Part shown: positions 8,056-16,742 of the stretch, in pieces
Layout: every line of letters begins with the position of its first letter
Position numbering within the stretch: position 1 is the stretch's first letter
Origin: Bin87 sp965204685
GTDB taxonomy: Bacteria > Chloroflexota > Dehalococcoidia > Lucifugimonadales > UBA3495
Reading direction: 5' to 3'
Assembly (NCBI GenBank): GCA_965204685.1
Contig: OZ242004.1
Span: forward strand, 2,542,001 to 2,606,000
DNA length: 64,000 nt
Notes under the pieces: generated by a model
Databases searched by the model: none
Told to the model about the DNA's origin: nothing
What the model saw: only the letters and a program-made list of their open reading frames with translations
Made by a program: the position numbers and the translations under genes

Positions 8056-9591
8056 GTGTTCGCGGCGTTCTCTCGGCCAAAGTTGTCGCCGTGGGTGCTG
8101 GTCGCGGTCGTTGCGGCGGGCACGTTCGTGACGGCGCTGGACCAAACGGTGGTGATCACGGCGCTGCCCGCGATCATGGCCGATCTCAAGATCCCGATTC
8201 TTAGGTTGGAATCGGTGATCTGGGTCGTAACCGCTTACTTGCTGGGCTATACCGCGGCGATGCCGCTGCTGGGTCGGTTGGCCGACGTTCATGGCTACCG
8301 GCGCCTGTACCTGGTCTCCCTGGCAATTTTCGGGGTCGGCACGACGCTGGTGGCGTTGTCAGGACAATGGGAGTGGCTCAACGGGAACCTGGAGCCTCTG
8401 CACCAGATAATCGCCGCCCGCGTGATCCAGGCCATCGGGGGTGGAGGGGTGGTGCCGGTGAGCCTGGCCATCGCCGCCACTTTGGTCACCCCCACCCAAC
8501 GGGGTCTGGCCCTGGGCATCGTGGCCGGCGCCGCGGAGGCCGGAAGCATGCTCGGGCCGGCATACGGCGGAGCGGTGATCGAGCTGTGGGGATGGCGCGC
8601 CATATTCTGGCTGAACGTACCGCAGGCGGCGGCGATTGCGGCGGCGCTGCTCTTCCTCTCCGAGCGGCGGTTTGAGGGCGCGCGCATGGACTACCGGGGA
8701 GCGATGGTTCTCACTGTCGCGCTGGCGCTACTGTGCCTTGCCGCAGCGCACGAAGGACTGTTCCGGCTGTCTTCCTGGACACCCTGGTGGCTGCTCGGTG
8801 GGGTTGGGATCTCGATTGGCGGCCTGGTCCTTCTGCATCGGCGGACGACGCAGCCGCTTTTATCCGCCGCGCTTTTTGGGGCCGGCGCGTTCCTGACTGC
8901 CAACGTATCCCAACTGCTGGTGGGGATTGCCCTGATCATCGCCATGGCCACCACGGTAATTATGGCCAATACCGTAATGGATGTTCCGGGGCGGCCGGTG
9001 GATTCTTTTACCGCTGCCCTGTGGCTGCTCCGCATGACGGCAACCATTCCCGTGTGCGCCGTGTTGGGCGGATTGCTGCTGCGCTGGCTCGATGCTCGCT
9101 GGATCGCCCTTCCTGGTCTGGGCCTGGTTGCGTTGGGCATGTTCCGCCTCAGCGGGTGGCAAATTGAGATCGCGGAGCCGCTCTTGACGGTGGATATGGT
9201 AATCGCCGGCGCCGGGTTCGGCCTGGTAATCGCGCCGCTGATGCACCGGGCCATCGCCGCTGCGCCGCCGGACTACCGGGCCGTGGCCGCGTCGATGATC
9301 GTCGTCGCCCGTATGCTGGGAATGACCCTGGGGATGGCGGCGCTGTCCGCCTGGGGCATCAACGAAATGCTCGCTATTATCACGGCGACCCCCTCGCCGT
9401 TGGTCACGCCCGGCCTGGACGCGGCGGCGCGGGCGCAGGCTTTCGCCGAGTATCAGCAGACCCTGCAAAACGCCAGCCTCGACCTGTTCCACTCTTTCTA
9501 CCGCGTTGCCGGGATTATCGCCCTGGCGGCCATCGTGCCTACTGTGCTGATGCGGGCCAGCCCGCGGGAGTGGGCCGAGCGAGGAAAGTGA
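8056..9591 (+). CDS. MFS exporter, DHA2-type with about 14 membrane segments
   Basis: About 511 residues, highly hydrophobic. TM1 carries the DHA2 signature LDQTVVITALPAIMADL. The loop between TM2 and TM3 has MFS motif A, GRLADVHGYRRLYLVS. ARVIQAIGGGGVVPVSLA and LGPAYGGAVIELWGWRAIFW match motifs B and C of drug:H+ antiporters of the EmrB/QacA group. Starts at GTG 8056, 26 bp after the LppX-like lipoprotein gene. The substrate may be a drug or a lipid; the gene order resembles mycobacterial lprG-Rv1410c. Confidence 0.85.
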   Translation: MFAAFSRPKLSPWVLVAVVAAGTFVTALDQTVVITALPAIMADLKIPILRLESVIWVVTAYLLGYTAAMPLLGRLADVHGYRRLYLVSLAIFGVGTTLVALSGQWEWLNGNLEPLHQIIAARVIQAIGGGGVVPVSLAIAATLVTPTQRGLALGIVAGAAEAGSMLGPAYGGAVIELWGWRAIFWLNVPQAAAIAAALLFLSERRFEGARMDYRGAMVLTVALALLCLAAAHEGLFRLSSWTPWWLLGGVGISIGGLVLLHRRTTQPLLSAALFGAGAFLTANVSQLLVGIALIIAMATTVIMANTVMDVPGRPVDSFTAALWLLRMTATIPVCAVLGGLLLRWLDARWIALPGLGLVALGMFRLSGWQIEIAEPLLTVDMVIAGAGFGLVIAPLMHRAIAAAPPDYRAVAASMIVVARMLGMTLGMAALSAWGINEMLAIITATPSPLVTPGLDAAARAQAFAEYQQTLQNASLDLFHSFYRVAGIIALAAIVPTVLMRASPREWAERGK

Positions 9592-9691
9592 GCACGCCGG
9601 CGCCGATGATTGGCAGCGCCGGGGGCCGGTGATAGACTGCGCCTGAACAGCAGATAGAGTCTGGCGGCAGGCCCGGCAGAACTCACCAACA

Positions 9692-9703
9692 CAGGAGGTG
9701 ATC
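9692..9703 (+). promoter_or_regulatory. Near-full-length Shine-Dalgarno sequence
   Basis: AGGAGGTGATC matches the 16S anti-SD complement almost completely and ends a few bases before the ATG at 9706. It fixes the start of the PhnD-like gene and shows that this genome uses SD-led initiation. Confidence 0.7.
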
Positions 9704-9705
9704 CG

Positions 9706-10500
9706 ATGATCCGAATGGGCGCAACAGGTTCCCCGGCACACCTCGACCTTTGCCGCGCGCTGGAAACGGTGTTCCGCCGCAACGGCGTTGAGTTCGATTG
9801 GGTGCTCTATTCCGGCTACGACGAGATGGTGGACGCCTTTACGCGCGGGGAAATCAACCTGGCGTGGAACGGTCCGCTGTCCCACGTGAAGATGCGCCGC
9901 GCCCTGCCCGATGGAGCGCCGGTGCTCGCTCTGCGCGATGTTGACATCGGTTTCACCACCAGGTTCATCACCCGCGCCGATTCCGCGATTGACACCGTGG
10001 AAGACCTGCCCGGTACCCGCTTCGCTTTCGCGGCACGGGACTCGGTGGAAGCCGGTCTGTTGCCCGTCTATTTCCTCAAGCAGATGGGTATCCACCCGTC
10101 TCGCACGCTGGCGGCCGCAGACTTTTACGATCAACGTGACCAGCAACATAGCTCTGACCAGGTTGACGTGGCCCTCCAGGTGTTGAACCGTAGCTACGAC
10201 GCGGGAGCCATCAGCGCCCGTTCATTTGAAACCCTGGGCGAGCGGCACGGCATCAACACTGACGAACTGAAAGTGTTCTGGAGCAGCCCCGGCTACAGTC
10301 ACTGCTGCTTCACCGCCCGGCCCGAAGTGGATCCTGCCGAGGCTGCCCAGGTGACGGCGGCGTTGGTGTCGGTGGATGATGGCGACGAGGTCGGGCGGGC
10401 GGTGCTCAAGGCCGAGGCTTGCGACCGGCTGCTACCCGGCATCGAAGACGGATGGGATCTGGTGGAGGCGGCGGCGTTGGAGGAAGGGTTGATCTGGTAA
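9706..10500 (+). CDS. PhnD-like periplasmic-binding-fold protein without signal peptide
   Basis: About 264 residues. The features MIRMGATGSPAHLDLCRALE, ROI-like segment YDEMVDAFTRGEINLAWNGP, DLPGTRFAFAARDS and VDVALQVLNRSYDAGA follow the pattern of PhnD/SsuA-like substrate-binding proteins (type 2 periplasmic fold). There is no hydrophobic leader or lipobox, and no ABC permease or ATPase gene is adjacent, so it is probably cytoplasmic. The possible roles are a small-molecule sensor, or an enzyme-like member similar to pyrimidine-precursor or menaquinone proteins that use the same fold. The ligand is unknown. Confidence 0.6.
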   Translation: MIRMGATGSPAHLDLCRALETVFRRNGVEFDWVLYSGYDEMVDAFTRGEINLAWNGPLSHVKMRRALPDGAPVLALRDVDIGFTTRFITRADSAIDTVEDLPGTRFAFAARDSVEAGLLPVYFLKQMGIHPSRTLAAADFYDQRDQQHSSDQVDVALQVLNRSYDAGAISARSFETLGERHGINTDELKVFWSSPGYSHCCFTARPEVDPAEAAQVTAALVSVDDGDEVGRAVLKAEACDRLLPGIEDGWDLVEAAALEEGLIW

Positions 10501-10567
10501 CCGCGTTGCCCCGGTTATACCTCCGCGCTATGCTGATCGCAGGGCACAATTCAGAGAGAATGTCGGG

Positions 10568-10930
10568 ATGCAAACGGAAAAACAACTGAAAACCGCCCAG
10601 GACTACCTGGACGCCGCCGACCGGGAGTTTGAGAACGCCAACGCGCTGGCAGCCACCGAAAACCTGCGGGCGGCAATGCTCCATGCTCTCAAGTCCGTCG
10701 CCGCCAAAAAGGGCTGGGATTATGACGGCGATGACCTCTACCCGGTGGTGGAGAAAATTGCCAAAATGGATGAGCAGGTCGGCGATATTCTGCTGAGTTC
10801 ATACGCTGCCGCAGAAGGCTATCCCGAGAAGGTTCACTATGGCCGTTTCGTCTGGGAGGATGGCGACAGCCACCGTATGCTTCGGGTGGTGCGGGAGTTC
10901 GTCAACGAAGTGCAGCGCCTGACGGAGTGA
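10568..10930 (+). CDS. Small helical protein, PaREP1/HEPN-like, copy 1
   Basis: About 120 residues, predicted all-helical. The layout (AQDYLDAADREFENANALAA, LRAAMLHALKSVAAKKGWDY, then a segment with HYGRFVWEDGDSHRMLRVV) resembles PaREP1 and HEPN-type proteins. Four bases separate it from a similar small gene, and the two share the plan of an N-terminal helix, a central alpha hairpin with AAK-type Ala residues, and a His-containing third helix. No catalytic assignment can be made for this copy. Confidence 0.5.
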   Translation: MQTEKQLKTAQDYLDAADREFENANALAATENLRAAMLHALKSVAAKKGWDYDGDDLYPVVEKIAKMDEQVGDILLSSYAAAEGYPEKVHYGRFVWEDGDSHRMLRVVREFVNEVQRLTE

Positions 10931-10934
10931 CCCG

Positions 10935-11312
10935 ATGACTACTCCAACGTTGCCGTTACGGGAACACGTTGAACTGGCGCCGGAATTGCTGGACGAAGCG
11001 GATGTCGAATTCGCCGCCGGTAAACCGATGAAAGGGGCGGAAATGCTGTGGGGCGCGGTCGCTCACGCTCTGATAGCCGTTGCCTTGCGAAACAGCTGGC
11101 CCTATAACAGTCATGGCGCGCTGAAGAGAGTTGCCAAGCGACTGCCTAACGCTCCCGGCGCGTCTCATTGGCTCACCGAATTTGACGTTATGGAACGGTT
11201 TCACAACCATTTTTACCACGGTCAGATGAGTGACGGCAGGATAGCCAGATATCGGCCAAGAGCGCGCGGTTTTGTCTCCCGGCTGCTTGCCGTAGCCAAC
11301 GAACCTATTTGA
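10935..11312 (+). CDS. Small helical protein, PaREP1/HEPN-like, copy 2
   Basis: About 125 residues. It shares the three-helix plan of the preceding gene (LAPELLDEADVEFAAGKPMK, GAVAHALIAVALRNSWPYN). The third helix contains RFHNHFYH, an Arg followed six residues later by His, which fits the RX4-6H motif of HEPN RNases. The match is suggestive only. Ends 12 bp before the dehydrogenase gene. A nuclease/partner pair, an AbiV-like unit or a nucleotidyltransferase-linked HEPN would be alternatives, but no MNT gene is adjacent. Confidence 0.5.
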   Translation: MTTPTLPLREHVELAPELLDEADVEFAAGKPMKGAEMLWGAVAHALIAVALRNSWPYNSHGALKRVAKRLPNAPGASHWLTEFDVMERFHNHFYHGQMSDGRIARYRPRARGFVSRLLAVANEPI

Positions 11313-11324
11313 GGAGCTGACAAC

Positions 11325-12227
11325 TTGACCGAAAAGATCGGTTTCATCGGCCTGGGGCGCATGGGGCTCCCCATGTCCTACAACCTGCTGCGCGCGGGCT
11401 GCGACCTGACGGTCCACAACCGCAGCCAGGAAAAGGTGCGTCAGATCGCAGATGCCGGGGCTACGGCTGCGACTTCCACCGTGGAGGTCATGGCCAATTG
11501 CGACGTCGTGCTGGCCTGCCTGCCCGACGTGGCAACCTGCGAGTCGGTCCTCCTCGGCGACGACGGCGCGCTGCCCAACGCCCGCCCCGGGCAGATCATC
11601 GTCGACCACAGCACCGTCGGCGCTGCGACCTCGAAAGCCTGCGCCGCCGCCGCCGAAAAGCGCGGCGCGATGTTCCTCGACGCTCCCATCAGCGGCGGCA
11701 CCGAGCGTGCCACCGACGGCACCCTGACCATCATGGTCGGCGGCCCGGCGGAAGCCTACGCGGCGGCCCAGCCTCTGTTCGATGTGATGGGCGCAGTAGT
11801 GCGGCATGTGGGTCCCACGGGTTCCGGCACCGCCGCCAAGCTGGTGAACCAACTGCTGGTCGGCGTGCACATGGTCGCCGCGGCCGAGGCGATGCTGCTG
11901 GGGGCAAAGTCCGGGGCGGACCCGGCGCTGGTTTTCGAGCTGGTCAATTCGGGGTGGGGTCAGAGCTTCCTTCTGGGCCGAAACGCTCCGGCCATGCTCG
12001 ACCGCGACTTCGAAGGCATACGCACCCAGTTGCGGGTGTTCCTCAAGGACCTGGGGCTTATCCAGGAGATGGCCCGCGACTTGGGGACACCGATTGCCGC
12101 CGGTGATCTGGCCCACCGTCTTCTGTCAGAAGCGGTTGAGCAGGGACTGGGAGACCTGGATAGCGCGGCTATCGTATTGCCGATGGAAGAGGAAGCGGGG
12201 TTCCAGGTACGTCGGAAAGACGCCTGA
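11325..12227 (+). CDS. Beta-hydroxyacid dehydrogenase (3-hydroxyisobutyrate dehydrogenase family)
   Basis: About 300 residues from a TTG with GAGGAG upstream. The N-terminal Rossmann loop KIGFIGLGRMGLPMSYNLL, the DHSTVGAATS loop, the substrate signature DAPISGGTERATDGTLTIM and the helix GSGTAAKLVNQLLVG with the catalytic Lys are all present. The family reduces or oxidises 3-hydroxyisobutyrate, tartronate semialdehyde (GarR/GlxR) and related acids. Glycolate oxidation genes elsewhere in the window make tartronate semialdehyde reductase possible, but residues do not decide it. First of four same-strand metabolic genes. Confidence 0.85.
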   Translation: MTEKIGFIGLGRMGLPMSYNLLRAGCDLTVHNRSQEKVRQIADAGATAATSTVEVMANCDVVLACLPDVATCESVLLGDDGALPNARPGQIIVDHSTVGAATSKACAAAAEKRGAMFLDAPISGGTERATDGTLTIMVGGPAEAYAAAQPLFDVMGAVVRHVGPTGSGTAAKLVNQLLVGVHMVAAAEAMLLGAKSGADPALVFELVNSGWGQSFLLGRNAPAMLDRDFEGIRTQLRVFLKDLGLIQEMARDLGTPIAAGDLAHRLLSEAVEQGLGDLDSAAIVLPMEEEAGFQVRRKDA

Positions 12228-12271
12228 CTTACATCGATGCACAGGATTGACAGGATGAATTGGGAGTTCTG

Positions 12272-13189
12272 ATGATGGCAGACGAAATGATCGTCTATTT
12301 CAACGGCGAAATGACCCCGGCAAGCCAGGTTGCGCTGTCGATTTACGACCGCGGGTTCCTGTACGGCGACGCGGTTTTCGACGCAACCCGCACCTTTGGC
12401 GGCAAGACCTTCCGGCTGGATCGCCACATCGACCGCCTGTACAACTCGCTTCGCTACCTGCGCATCGACGTGGGCATGAGCAAGGAGGAGATGACCGAGG
12501 CCACAGAGGCCGTGGTCGCGCATAACCACCCGATGCTTCCGGCCGGCCAGGACATGTGGGTGATGCAACGGATCAGTCGCGGCGTGGAAGGGGCGAATCG
12601 TTCCGGTGGCCCTCGGCCCACCATCATCATTGAGAGCCACGCCATCCCCTTCGCCGCCCGTGCTCCGCTGTACCGGGACGGCGCCCGCATCAGCACGCCG
12701 TCGGTGGCCCGCATCCCTCCCCGGTTCCTCAGCCCCCGCGCCAAGACCCACAACTACCTCAACCTCATCATGGGTGAGCTGGAGGTGCACGGTGAAGACC
12801 CGGACGCCTGGGCCATACTGCTGGACGAATTCGGCAATCTCACCGAGGGTCGAGGGAGCAACGTTTTCCTGGTCAAGGACGGCGCGGTGATGACGCCCAA
12901 GTCCCAGTACGTGTTGGAGGGGGTTACCCGCAACCAGACCCTGGAGTTGGCCGACGGTTTGGGTCTCGCCACCGCCGAATGCGACCTGGATCTGTACGAC
13001 GCCTACACCGCCGATGAAGCGTTCCTGACCTCCACCAGCCTGTGCATCTGCCCGGTGTCGGCGGTCAACGGCGCCACCGTCGGCGACGGCAGCGTCCCGG
13101 GCCCCGTGACCGAGCGCCTGATGACGGCGTTCAGCGATCTCGTCGGCATGGACTTCGCCGAACAGTACCTGGCGCACCTGCCTGCGTAA
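12272..13189 (+). CDS. Class IV PLP aminotransferase (branched-chain aminotransferase-like)
   Basis: About 305 residues from ATG 12272 with GGGAG five bases upstream. Class IV features are YFNGEMTPASQVALSIYDRG, RLDRHIDRLYNSLRYL, the PLP-Lys region RAKTHNYLNLI, and LTEGRGSNVFLVKDG with the conserved Glu. It belongs to the BCAT/D-amino-acid transaminase fold; the substrate may be a branched-chain amino acid, a D-amino acid or an amine. Its place between a hydroxyacid dehydrogenase and a lactonase suggests a catabolic rather than isoleucine-valine biosynthetic role. Confidence 0.85.
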   Translation: MMADEMIVYFNGEMTPASQVALSIYDRGFLYGDAVFDATRTFGGKTFRLDRHIDRLYNSLRYLRIDVGMSKEEMTEATEAVVAHNHPMLPAGQDMWVMQRISRGVEGANRSGGPRPTIIIESHAIPFAARAPLYRDGARISTPSVARIPPRFLSPRAKTHNYLNLIMGELEVHGEDPDAWAILLDEFGNLTEGRGSNVFLVKDGAVMTPKSQYVLEGVTRNQTLELADGLGLATAECDLDLYDAYTADEAFLTSTSLCICPVSAVNGATVGDGSVPGPVTERLMTAFSDLVGMDFAEQYLAHLPA

Positions 13190-13227
13190 CTTCCCTTATT
13201 TCCGTACACCCGCCGAGGAGGCAAACC

Positions 13228-14145
13228 ATGCCCGAATATCTGCCCGGTATCGTAGAACCCGACCAGGAAGCACAGCAGTTGGCCACCGATTTCGTGTTTA
13301 CTGAGGGGCCGCTGTGGCACCCCGACGGCTACTGGCTGTTCGTGGACTTGAGGCGCGAGCCGCCCGTGATCCATCGAATGTCCCCTGCCGGCGGGACGCC
13401 CGACATCATTCGCGAGCCCAGCGGCGGCACCAACGGCATGACCCTGGACCTGGAGGGCCGCCTGCTCATGTGCGAAGGCGACAACCGGCGCATCGCGCGC
13501 ATGGAGCCTGACGGCACCATCAACGTAGTGGCCGACCGTTGGGAGGGCAAACGGTTCCACCGGCCCAATGACATCGTGTGTCGCAGCGACGGCAGCATCT
13601 ACTTCACCAATCCCAGCGGCCGCGTCCCGGAAGCCGAGCAGGAGATCGAGTGGCCCGGCACCATCCACCGCATTGCTCCGGACGGAACCGTGGACATGTC
13701 CGCCCACGACATCGACTTCCCCAATGGCATCGCTTTCTCCCCTGACGAGTCGGTTCTTTACGTGTCGAACACACGCAAGCTCGGCGAACGGCCCGACCAG
13801 TATTGGGACGGCGAGGTCAAGCCGAACCAGTTTATCCAGGCCTATGACGTGGCGGCCGACGGCTCCCTGAGCAACAGCCGCATGTTCGGTAGCATGGCCT
13901 CCGCCGAGGACGGCGTTCCCGACGGCATGAAGGTTGACGCGGAGGGCCAGGTCTATTGCACCGGTTCCGGCGGCGTATGGGTCTTCTCACCGGCCGGCGA
14001 GCACCTGGGCATCATCCGGGTCCCGGAGATACCGGCGAACTGCGCTTTCGGTGGCCCCGACTTTCGGACCATGCTGTTCACGGCGCGCACCTCGGTGTAC
14101 AGCCTGCGCATGACCACGCCGGGCAATCCGCTGCCACGAGCCTAG
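13228..14145 (+). CDS. SMP-30/gluconolactonase family protein
   Basis: About 305 residues from ATG 13228, with GAGGAGG upstream. It is a six-bladed propeller of the SMP-30 type: FTEGPLWHPDGYWLFVD near the N-terminus supplies the metal-binding Glu, FHRPNDIVCRSDGSIYFTNP supplies the Asn, and PNGIAFSPDESVLYVSNT and EDGVPDGMKVDAEGQVYC supply the Asp. Members hydrolyse sugar-acid lactones with a divalent cation. The longer frame upstream overlaps the aminotransferase gene and is not used. Confidence 0.85.
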   Translation: MPEYLPGIVEPDQEAQQLATDFVFTEGPLWHPDGYWLFVDLRREPPVIHRMSPAGGTPDIIREPSGGTNGMTLDLEGRLLMCEGDNRRIARMEPDGTINVVADRWEGKRFHRPNDIVCRSDGSIYFTNPSGRVPEAEQEIEWPGTIHRIAPDGTVDMSAHDIDFPNGIAFSPDESVLYVSNTRKLGERPDQYWDGEVKPNQFIQAYDVAADGSLSNSRMFGSMASAEDGVPDGMKVDAEGQVYCTGSGGVWVFSPAGEHLGIIRVPEIPANCAFGGPDFRTMLFTARTSVYSLRMTTPGNPLPRA

Positions 14146-14158
14146 ATACGGAGCAAAG

Positions 14159-15310
14159 ATGCGCGAATTTGACGCAATCGTCATCGGAGTCGGCGGCATG
14201 GGGAGTGCCGCCGTCTATCACCTGGCCCGGCGCGGCTGGAAGGTGCTGGGGCTGGAGCGGTACGACATACCCAACGAGATGGGCTCTTCCCATGGCGTCA
14301 GCCGCATGATCCGCCTGGCCTACCACGAGGACCCGTCTTACGTGCCGCTGCTCTACCGTGCCTACGAGCTGTGGCATCAGCTGGAGAACCTGACCGGCGA
14401 GAAGCTGCTGGTTACCACCGGATGCGTCCGCGGAGGCGTCGGGGCGAGCCAACTGCTGGAAGGCTCGTTGGAAACGGTGACGCAGCATCACCTCCCCTAC
14501 CGCATGCTCAGTGGTCCCGAGGTCAACCGGGAATGGCCGGGCTACCAACTGCCTGAAGATGCGGAAATGCTCTACGAACAGCAGGGCGGCTTCGTGCTTT
14601 CCGAGCGGTGCATTGTCGGTCACGTTTCCGCTGCTCTGGAGACCGGCGCCGAGGTACACGGCCGCGAGGCCGCGCTCAGCTGGGAACCCACCGCGGGCGG
14701 CGGAGTGGTGGTCACCACGGACAAGGACACCTATTCAGCCCGTCGTCTGGTGGTCACAGCCGGAGCCTGGGCGGGCAAGGTGGCGCCTGAAATCGCCGCC
14801 CTCGCAGTTCCGGAGCGGCAGGTGCTGGGATGGTTCGCGCCCTATCGTCCGGAGCTTTTCCGGCCGGAGAATTTCCCGTGCTTCGGCATGGAAGTCGAGG
14901 AGGGTCGTTTCTACGGCTTCCCGTCCTACGGGATACCCGGCTTCAAGCTGGGCATGTTCAACCACTTCCGCGAGCAGGTGGACCCCGACACCATGGATCG
15001 GGAGCCCAACGCCCGTGACGAAGCCGTCCTCCGGCAGTTCACCGAGCGTTACTTCCCTGAAGCGGCCGGCCCGACCCTGGCGCTGAAGACCTGCATGTTC
15101 ACCAATACCCCGGACGAGCACTTCATCATCGACACGCTACCCGATCATCCTCAAGTCTCCGTAGCCGCCGGGTTCTCCGGGCACGGGTTTAAATTCACCA
15201 GCGTGATCGGCGAAATCATGGCCGACCTGGCGGAGCACGGCCAGACTGAGCACGACATCGGGCTTTTCCGCTTGGGCCGGTTTTCCCAACTCGTTCCTGG
15301 CGGCGCATAG
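14159..15310 (+). CDS. FAD-dependent amine oxidase, sarcosine oxidase / N-methyltryptophan oxidase (SolA-like)
   Basis: About 383 residues. The N-terminal FAD-binding loop is DAIVIGVGGMGSAAVYHLAR, followed by SSHGVSRMIRLAY, the region that contacts flavin in monomeric sarcosine oxidase. GFSGHGFKFTSVIGEIMADL near the C-terminus matches the flavin and substrate segment of this family. LKTCMFTNTPDEHFIID contains a Cys in the place of the covalent 8-alpha-S-cysteinyl FAD link (KTCMYT in MSOX). Expected to oxidise an N-methyl amino acid to glycine, formaldehyde and peroxide; the exact substrate is unknown. Confidence 0.88.
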   Translation: MREFDAIVIGVGGMGSAAVYHLARRGWKVLGLERYDIPNEMGSSHGVSRMIRLAYHEDPSYVPLLYRAYELWHQLENLTGEKLLVTTGCVRGGVGASQLLEGSLETVTQHHLPYRMLSGPEVNREWPGYQLPEDAEMLYEQQGGFVLSERCIVGHVSAALETGAEVHGREAALSWEPTAGGGVVVTTDKDTYSARRLVVTAGAWAGKVAPEIAALAVPERQVLGWFAPYRPELFRPENFPCFGMEVEEGRFYGFPSYGIPGFKLGMFNHFREQVDPDTMDREPNARDEAVLRQFTERYFPEAAGPTLALKTCMFTNTPDEHFIIDTLPDHPQVSVAAGFSGHGFKFTSVIGEIMADLAEHGQTEHDIGLFRLGRFSQLVPGGA

Positions 15311-15323
15311 CAAGGATGGCGAG

Positions 15324-16124
15324 ATGGAAAACCCTTTCGCCAACCCGTTTCCGGGCATGAACCCGTATCTGGAATCCAGGCGGATCTGGCCGGAGGTCCA
15401 CAACAAAATCATCGGCGAGATGCATCGCTTTCTACGGCGCACATTGCCGTTCCGGTACACGGTCATCATGGACGAGCGTGTCGGCATCGGCAACGATCCC
15501 TCTCGCGACGCTCCGGCGCGGTACGCCGAACCTGACCTTTCGATCAGAGGCGGCGGTGTGCGTGAGCGTGGCGCCGCTACCTACCTGGCGGAAGGCCGGG
15601 TAACCGCCAGGCTCCCCTTGGATGACGAAACAACGCGGGAGATGTTCATAACCATTGGCGAACGGGACCACGAAGACCCGGTAACCATCGTGGAGTTGCT
15701 GTCGCCCAGCAACAAGAGCTTGAGTGGACACGGGCGCAGCCAGTATCTGGACAAGCGCGAGCGAGTGATTTTCAGCCCCACACACCTGGTGGAGATTGAC
15801 CTCATTCGCCGCGGCCGGCCCATGCCGGTGGAAGGTTACGACGGCAACGCGCCTTACCGGCACCTGATCAGCCGATGGCAGACGCGCCCGGAAGTGGACT
15901 TGTACCCGTTCCGCCTGCAAACTCCCATCCCTGACATTCCGGTGCCGCTGCTGGAGGGTGACGAAGATGCGGTGGTTCCGCTGGGCGTATTGGTGGATGA
16001 CATGTACGAGCAGGATTATTACTCCAATTACGTGGACTACAACAGCGACCCGGAAGGAGTTTTGTCCGACGAAGACCGGGAATGGATTGACCAACTGTTG
16101 CGGGAAAAGCGCTTCCGCTGCTGA
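15324..16124 (+). CDS. DUF4058 family protein
   Basis: About 266 residues. It starts ENPFANPFPGMNPYLESRRI and has WPEVHNKIIGEM, ERDHEDPVTIVELLSPSNK, YLDKRERVIFSPTHLVEIDL and RPMPVEGYDGNAPYRHLIS, all typical of DUF4058. This family is common in cyanobacteria, planctomycetes and Chloroflexi. The VELLSPSNK block resembles the core of Uma2/PD-(D/E)XK folds, so a nuclease-like fold is possible, but no function is established. Follows the SolA-like gene by 13 bp. Confidence 0.8.
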   Translation: MENPFANPFPGMNPYLESRRIWPEVHNKIIGEMHRFLRRTLPFRYTVIMDERVGIGNDPSRDAPARYAEPDLSIRGGGVRERGAATYLAEGRVTARLPLDDETTREMFITIGERDHEDPVTIVELLSPSNKSLSGHGRSQYLDKRERVIFSPTHLVEIDLIRRGRPMPVEGYDGNAPYRHLISRWQTRPEVDLYPFRLQTPIPDIPVPLLEGDEDAVVPLGVLVDDMYEQDYYSNYVDYNSDPEGVLSDEDREWIDQLLREKRFRC

Positions 16125-16157
16125 ATCGTGTTCGCTGATTGACCGGGGAATATCGCC

Positions 16158-16742
16158 ATGAAATTTGCCCGCGCCAATACTCGCCTGCCGTCGGTGGCGG
16201 TGCCGGTATTCGTGGCGGCCGCTGCTTTGGGATGCCAATTGGCTGTACCCGATCCTCCGCCGGTAAGGTATTTGCCGACTTTAAGCTATCACCCGGGTGC
16301 TGTGTTGTTGGTCGAGGCACACGGCATGAGGCTTTTGGAAGACCCCGCTGGGCCGGTCCGCTGGCGTCAGAAGATTTGCGCTAACTTGCAGTTTGAGTTG
16401 CTCAGACTTGAAGGAATTGTCAAACTCAATCCGCCCGACGATTGGCAAACGAAACAGGTGCACGTAAGCATTGTCACCGAGGCCGGCGCCAACTCCAGAA
16501 GACTAGCGAAGTTCCTCGAACGGAAAGGGTTCACAGATCTAAGGATTCACACGACGAAGGATTACTCAATAGAGACGCCTCCGGGGTCTGTCAGCGGGTA
16601 TCTGCCTTACCAGCGATTGCTGGCTCTCGACGAAGTCGCAGACCAAAGTGGCGTTGCCCGCATACAAGAAATTCGTCCAACGGCCCAACTGTCTGGGCAA
16701 AGCGTTTCGCCGTCCGCGCCACAATCCGGGGCGCCAGAATGA
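16158..16742 (+). CDS. Predicted lipoprotein of unknown function
   Basis: About 194 residues. The N-terminus has basic residues, a hydrophobic stretch (SVAVPVFVAAAALGC) and a lipobox Cys at about residue 29, so it is probably lipid-anchored. The mature part (VHVSIVTEAGANSRRLAKFL, GFTDLRIHTTKDYS, ASGIARIQEIRP-like end) shows no family I recognise. It has alternating beta-strand and helix character and a Ser/Pro-rich tail. The coding signal is weaker than for its neighbours. Confidence 0.55.
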   Translation: MKFARANTRLPSVAVPVFVAAAALGCQLAVPDPPPVRYLPTLSYHPGAVLLVEAHGMRLLEDPAGPVRWRQKICANLQFELLRLEGIVKLNPPDDWQTKQVHVSIVTEAGANSRRLAKFLERKGFTDLRIHTTKDYSIETPPGSVSGYLPYQRLLALDEVADQSGVARIQEIRPTAQLSGQSVSPSAPQSGAPE

